Shown piece after piece: positions 60,917 to 64,000 of a stretch of 64,000 bases of DNA. Source of the stretch: Microbacterium paraoxydans. GTDB lineage: Bacteria; Actinomycetota; Actinomycetes; Actinomycetales; Microbacteriaceae. The position numbers were made by a program, and so were the translations under genes. The notes beneath the pieces are model-generated. The model ran no database searches. It worked only from the letters and a program-made list of their open reading frames with translations, and was not told the origin of the DNA. How positions within the stretch are numbered: the first letter of the stretch is position 1; the number at the start of each line of letters is the position of its first letter. The DNA is taken from NCBI RefSeq assembly GCF_019056515.1, contig NZ_CP064873.1:3100001-3164000 (forward strand), written 5' to 3'.

Positions 60917-62140
60917 TCACTCGGGCAGCGGCTCGTCGCGGTACAGCGCCTCGAAGGTGTCGAGCGTGCGGTTGATGTCGTGGATGGCCACGCCGTCGAG
61001 CGACGCCTTCTGCATCCGCTCGTACTCGCCGGGGGAGGCGGTCAGCACGGCGGTGAGCTTCGCGGCGAGGTCGTCGACGTCTCCCGGCGTGAAGAGGTGC
61101 CCGTTCTCGCCGTCGTGCACGAGGTGCGGCAGGGCGACGGCGTCTGCGGCGACGATCGGCAGCGCCGATGCCATGGCCTCCATCGTCGCGATGGACTGCA
61201 GCTCGGCGATCGACGCGATGACGAAGAGGCTCGCGCGGGACAGCAGCGCCCGCAGCTCCTCGTCGGTGGTCCGGCCGTGGAAGGTGACCCGGTCCGACAA
61301 CCCGAGCTGTGCCGTCAGGTGCTCGAGCTGCTTGCGCTGGTCTCCGCCTCCGACGATGTCGAACGTCGTGTTCAGTGCCGGGTCGAGCTTCGTCATGGCC
61401 TTGAGGATGACCTCGACCTGCTTCTCCGCCGTCAGCCGGCCCACGAACACGAGCCGGTTCTCCTCGCGCGGGGCGATGACCGGGGTGTACTGGGAGCGGT
61501 CGATGCCGCAGCTCACCGGGATGACGCCGCGCACCTCGACCGTCTTCTCCAGGAAGTCGGCGGCCCGACGCGTGGGCGTGGTGATCGCCCGCGTCAGGTC
61601 GAAGGTGCGCTTCGCGTCGGCCCAGGCGAACTTGAGCACCAGGTCGTCGACGAACTTCGGCATGGTCGTGTGGTCGAGGATGTTCTCGGCCATGACGTGG
61701 TTCGTCGCGATGACCGGGATGCCGCGCTGCTTCGCCATGCGGGCGAGTCCACGCCCGATCACGATGTGGGACTGGATGTGCACGACGTCGGGCTGCACGG
61801 CGTCGAGCACCTTCCGGGCGTAGTGCTTGGAGCGCCACGGCCACACGAAGCGCAGCCAGTCGTGCGGGGCCCAGCGCACGGAGGGCAGGCGGTGGAGCGT
61901 CATCGGCTCCCCCTCGATGACCTCGGTGCGAGGCGCGGTGCGACGGTAGGCCTGGTTGGGGGCGACGACGTGCACCTCGTGCCCGCGCTGCACGAGTCCG
62001 GCGGCGAGACGCTCGGCGAACCGGGCGGCGCCGTTGATGTCGGGGGCGAACGTGTCACACCCGAGGAGGATCTTCAGCGGACGGGGCTGTACGGCGGTGG
62101 CGTCGCGCGACGCATCGATCGGATCGTCGGAGGAGGTCAC
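60917..62140 (-). CDS. Glycosyltransferase family 4, mannosyltransferase-like
   Basis: 407 aa. The core starts at about residue 17 (LKILLGCDTFAPDINGAARFAERLA); the donor domain has LVFVGRLTAEKQVEVILKAM and ELQSIATMEAMASALPIVAADAVALPHLV. It resembles PimB/MgtA-type enzymes that mannosylate lipid carriers, by motif only. GTG 62140 is the best-supported start; the frame is open upstream across the divergent promoter. Confidence 0.88.
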   Translation of the reverse strand: MTSSDDPIDASRDATAVQPRPLKILLGCDTFAPDINGAARFAERLAAGLVQRGHEVHVVAPNQAYRRTAPRTEVIEGEPMTLHRLPSVRWAPHDWLRFVWPWRSKHYARKVLDAVQPDVVHIQSHIVIGRGLARMAKQRGIPVIATNHVMAENILDHTTMPKFVDDLVLKFAWADAKRTFDLTRAITTPTRRAADFLEKTVEVRGVIPVSCGIDRSQYTPVIAPREENRLVFVGRLTAEKQVEVILKAMTKLDPALNTTFDIVGGGDQRKQLEHLTAQLGLSDRVTFHGRTTDEELRALLSRASLFVIASIAELQSIATMEAMASALPIVAADAVALPHLVHDGENGHLFTPGDVDDLAAKLTAVLTASPGEYERMQKASLDGVAIHDINRTLDTFEALYRDEPLPE

Positions 62141-62267
62141 AGAGATGCCTAACGGGGTGGCGGCCAAGGAGAAGCCCTGGTCGGGCGGTGGCAACTCTAC
62201 CCGAGGGCCCTGTCCCCGACGCCGAGCCATACCGGCACCCTTCAGCCTCGGCCGATACCGTGAAGCC

Positions 62268-62855
62268 ATGCGACTGCACGCCGACGCCGACCCCCAGCTG
62301 TGGATACCCGTGACGGACTCGCTCGGGTGGAGGGGACGCCGGCATCGCAAGGCCGCGATCCGGATGCTGCTCGGCCAGGTGAACGCCGCGGTCGGCGCGA
62401 CGGAACGCCCCGGTTCGCGGTTCGGAGCCTGGGCCATGAGCCAGGCCGCGCCGATGCTCATGAAGAAGGCCGACGGCCGGGTCCTCGCGTGGACGTGGAA
62501 GGCGGAGCCCGACCTCGTCGTGGCGATGGCGACCGTGCAGGCGCTGACCCCCGACATCCGGATCGCCCGCGCGTCGATGCCGATGGAGTACGACGACACG
62601 ACCTCTTTCCCGACCCGGCTCGGCGTCGGCGAGAAGCTCGTGGTCCCGACTCCGCCTTCCCCTTCGGCGCCACCCTTCGCGACCTACACGTGGGACACCG
62701 GTACACACCTGGTGACCCTGACGGCCGTCTGCAGCGACCGCGAACGCTTCGGCACGCTCATCGGCGCGCTCGACGAGCTGGCCCGCAGCCTCCGTATCGC
62801 CGACGACCTCACCGGCGGCGAGTCGCCCGACGTCCTCCGCCTCCCGCCCGCCTGA
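62268..62855 (+). CDS. Hypothetical protein, 195 aa
   Basis: Soluble protein without a family I recognise. It begins RLHADADPQLWIPVTDSLG and has no membrane segment or catalytic motif. ATG 62268 lies six bases after TACCGT, so the longer in-frame reading that begins antisense to the glycosyltransferase is rejected. The next gene starts six bases after its stop. Confidence 0.72.
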   Translation: MRLHADADPQLWIPVTDSLGWRGRRHRKAAIRMLLGQVNAAVGATERPGSRFGAWAMSQAAPMLMKKADGRVLAWTWKAEPDLVVAMATVQALTPDIRIARASMPMEYDDTTSFPTRLGVGEKLVVPTPPSPSAPPFATYTWDTGTHLVTLTAVCSDRERFGTLIGALDELARSLRIADDLTGGESPDVLRLPPA

Positions 62856-62861
62856 GAGCGG

Positions 62862-63641
62862 ATGCGGATGCCGATGAACACTGTCGCGCGGTCCCCGCGC
62901 ATCGTCGACGGCTCACGATCGGTCCACCCGAACGGCCGCTCCCCGTCTGCGGCGCTCGGGCTCGTCGGCATCTTTCCTCTGCTGCCCCTGCTGCTGGCGA
63001 TCATGGATACCCGTCCAGGCTTCCGCCTCATCCTGATCGCACTCGCTCTCTACGCCGCGATGCTCGCGGTCGCGCTCTGGTTCTGGGTGCGGTCCTTGCG
63101 CGAACGCCTGATCCGAATCGAGGCAAGCGGCCCGCTGCGATTCACGCCGTCCACGGGCGTCCGCATCTGCTCGTGGCTCGTTCCCGTGACGGGCCTGCTT
63201 CCCGCAGCGGCGGCCTTCCTCGTTCACGCCCTGGGCCTTCCGACGATGGGCGGTCGGCTTCTCGAATGGGGCCCGTACGTGCTCGCCGTCGTCTCGCTCG
63301 TCGGCCTCGGTCGGGAAGTCCTCGCGCAAGGCCACCCGCTGGGTCTCGTACTCGACGAGAGGGGCCTGCACGGAGTCCGCAGATCCGCCCGGGTCGAAGC
63401 CTCCTGGGAGGAGATCGGCACCACCACGCCTGTCGGCCCACACGGGCCGAAGCTGGCGATCTCGATCGCCGGACGCGCCCCCGTGATCCTCGATGCGCAT
63501 CACCTGGGGTCTGACCCGGCAGCCGTGGCCTCCGTCGTCTCCTTCTTCCGCGACGCCCCCGATCAGCGACCTGCGCTGGTCGACGGCGTCGCGGCGATGC
63601 GCACCGTCGAGGACGCGCACCGATCCCGCCCGGCGGGATGA
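62862..63641 (+). CDS. Hypothetical membrane protein, 259 aa
   Basis: About four membrane segments (residues 30-155), then a soluble C-terminal domain with LVLDERGLHGVRRSARVEASWEEIG, a pattern seen in PH-like membrane proteins. Three in-frame ATGs (62862, 62868, 62874) are possible starts. Its stop codon lies inside a hairpin element (63633-63685), so the tail Pro-Ala-Gly is encoded at the element's edge. Confidence 0.7.
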   Translation: MRMPMNTVARSPRIVDGSRSVHPNGRSPSAALGLVGIFPLLPLLLAIMDTRPGFRLILIALALYAAMLAVALWFWVRSLRERLIRIEASGPLRFTPSTGVRICSWLVPVTGLLPAAAAFLVHALGLPTMGGRLLEWGPYVLAVVSLVGLGREVLAQGHPLGLVLDERGLHGVRRSARVEASWEEIGTTTPVGPHGPKLAISIAGRAPVILDAHHLGSDPAAVASVVSFFRDAPDQRPALVDGVAAMRTVEDAHRSRPAG

Positions 63642-63678
63642 GAAACGCGCCTCCCGAAGGGCGGGGAGGCGCGTTTCT
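63641..63678. terminator. Hairpin terminator, sixth copy of the GCGGGAT element
   Basis: Perfect 15-bp stem (63641-63655/63664-63678, arms AGAAACGCGCCTCCC and complement) with an 8-base loop, ending CGTTTCTGATCC. The full unit 63633-63685 matches the units at 57343-57816. It lies between convergent genes. Confidence 0.75.
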
Positions 63679-63717
63679 GATCCGGCGCGGCGCGCCCGGC
63701 GCGAGGAGGCCGGGGGC

Positions 63718-64000
63718 TCAGCGGACGATGCGGAGGGTGCGGACCTCGAAGGGGCGGAGGTGGAGCCCGCCGCCGAGGCGGGGCGCCTCGATCTCGTCCT
63801 CGATCAGGCTCACCTCGCGCACCTCGCGGTGCTCGAAGCCGACGGAGAGCTCGCCGACCGCCCGACGCCCGAGCGCCTCATACACACGAACGATGACATC
63901 GCCGGAGCCGTCGTCGGCGAGCTTCACGGCCGAGACGACGATCCCGTCGCCCGACACCTCCACCAGCGGCTCGACCTCGCGCTCCCCGCGGATCACCGTG
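63718..64000 (-). CDS. Alpha-mannosidase (GH38), C-terminal end only
   Basis: The last 94 residues before the stop at 63718; the gene continues beyond the window. VSAVKLADDGSGDVIVRVYEALG and LRPFEVRTLRIV are the typical C-terminal beta-domain of GH38 alpha-mannosidases, which trim alpha-mannosides. The catalytic domain is not visible. Confidence 0.8.
   Translation of the reverse strand, partial: TVIRGEREVEPLVEVSGDGIVVSAVKLADDGSGDVIVRVYEALGRRAVGELSVGFEHREVREVSLIEDEIEAPRLGGGLHLRPFEVRTLRIVR

Noticed and set aside
60911..61844. N-terminal extension of the first glycosyltransferase
   Set aside because: It would overlap the second glycosyltransferase in another frame; the GT4 fold starts exactly at ATG 60911.
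1..64000. Prophage, insertion sequence or integron
   Set aside because: No integrase, transposase or phage structural gene was recognised on either strand.

Overview
The window is high-GC actinobacterial DNA and reads like a Microbacteriaceae chromosome, most probably Microbacterium or a close relative. The reasons are the strongly GC-biased third codon positions, frequent GTG starts, actinobacterial families (DUF1992, HhH-GPD repair protein, DHA2 exporter, BenE transporter), an HspR-type HAIR box in front of clpB, and many genes whose start codon lies 6-7 bases after a TANNNT -10 box (leaderless mRNAs). I see no rRNA, tRNA, CRISPR array, phage or IS transposase. This is ordinary chromosome with unusually rich intergenic repeats.

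Layout. 1-6040: heme genes hemG (cut by the window start), hemE and hemA; an arsR-SDR pair bracketed by two copies of a 59-bp repeat splits hemE from hemG; then a DNA-repair gene and a DUF1801 gene. 6131-15161: an ABC-F ATPase with a long leader, a membrane protein cotranscribed with glyS, a peptide transporter, a GNAT, a HIT-like protein, a DHA2 exporter. 15162-15540: tandem repeats. 15541-21786: a beta-lactamase-fold protein that has lost catalytic motifs, an M13 peptidase, DUF1992, MATE, a heptad-repeat protein, a TrmH methyltransferase. 21881-24196: Mn/Fe module mntH - small membrane protein - mntR with two MntR-like boxes. 24292-25833: HAD phosphatase, YdeI-like protein, small membrane protein.

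25855-37983 is the most interesting block. A minus-strand operon with overlapping stop/start codons at nearly every junction encodes a peptide-type ABC importer (lipoprotein, two permeases, a fused double ATPase that carries a frameshift) with MurQ, AnmK, an L-Ala-D/L-Glu-type dipeptide epimerase and a beta-lactamase-family hydrolase. It diverges from a MurR/RpiR-type regulator and an MFS gene. I read it as an ABC-fed muropeptide (cell-wall fragment) salvage system: peptide part to L-Ala-L-Glu, sugar part through MurNAc-6P to GlcNAc-6P. A hendecad-repeat membrane protein and a ROK kinase-pyrE pair follow.

37992-57303: pyrE, exonuclease III, Cof-type phosphatase, MFS, a two-component system, BenE-like transporter, NatAB-like ABC exporter, putA with a divergent LysR gene, a nitroreductase, an N-domain-less ClpB, coaBC and an NRDE protein. 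57304-57837 is a non-coding array of about 54-bp hairpin units; a sixth copy ends the gene at 63641. 57838-64000: a GlxA-type regulator, a 53-aa membrane protein, two GT4 glycosyltransferases, two hypothetical genes and the 3' end of a GH38 alpha-mannosidase.
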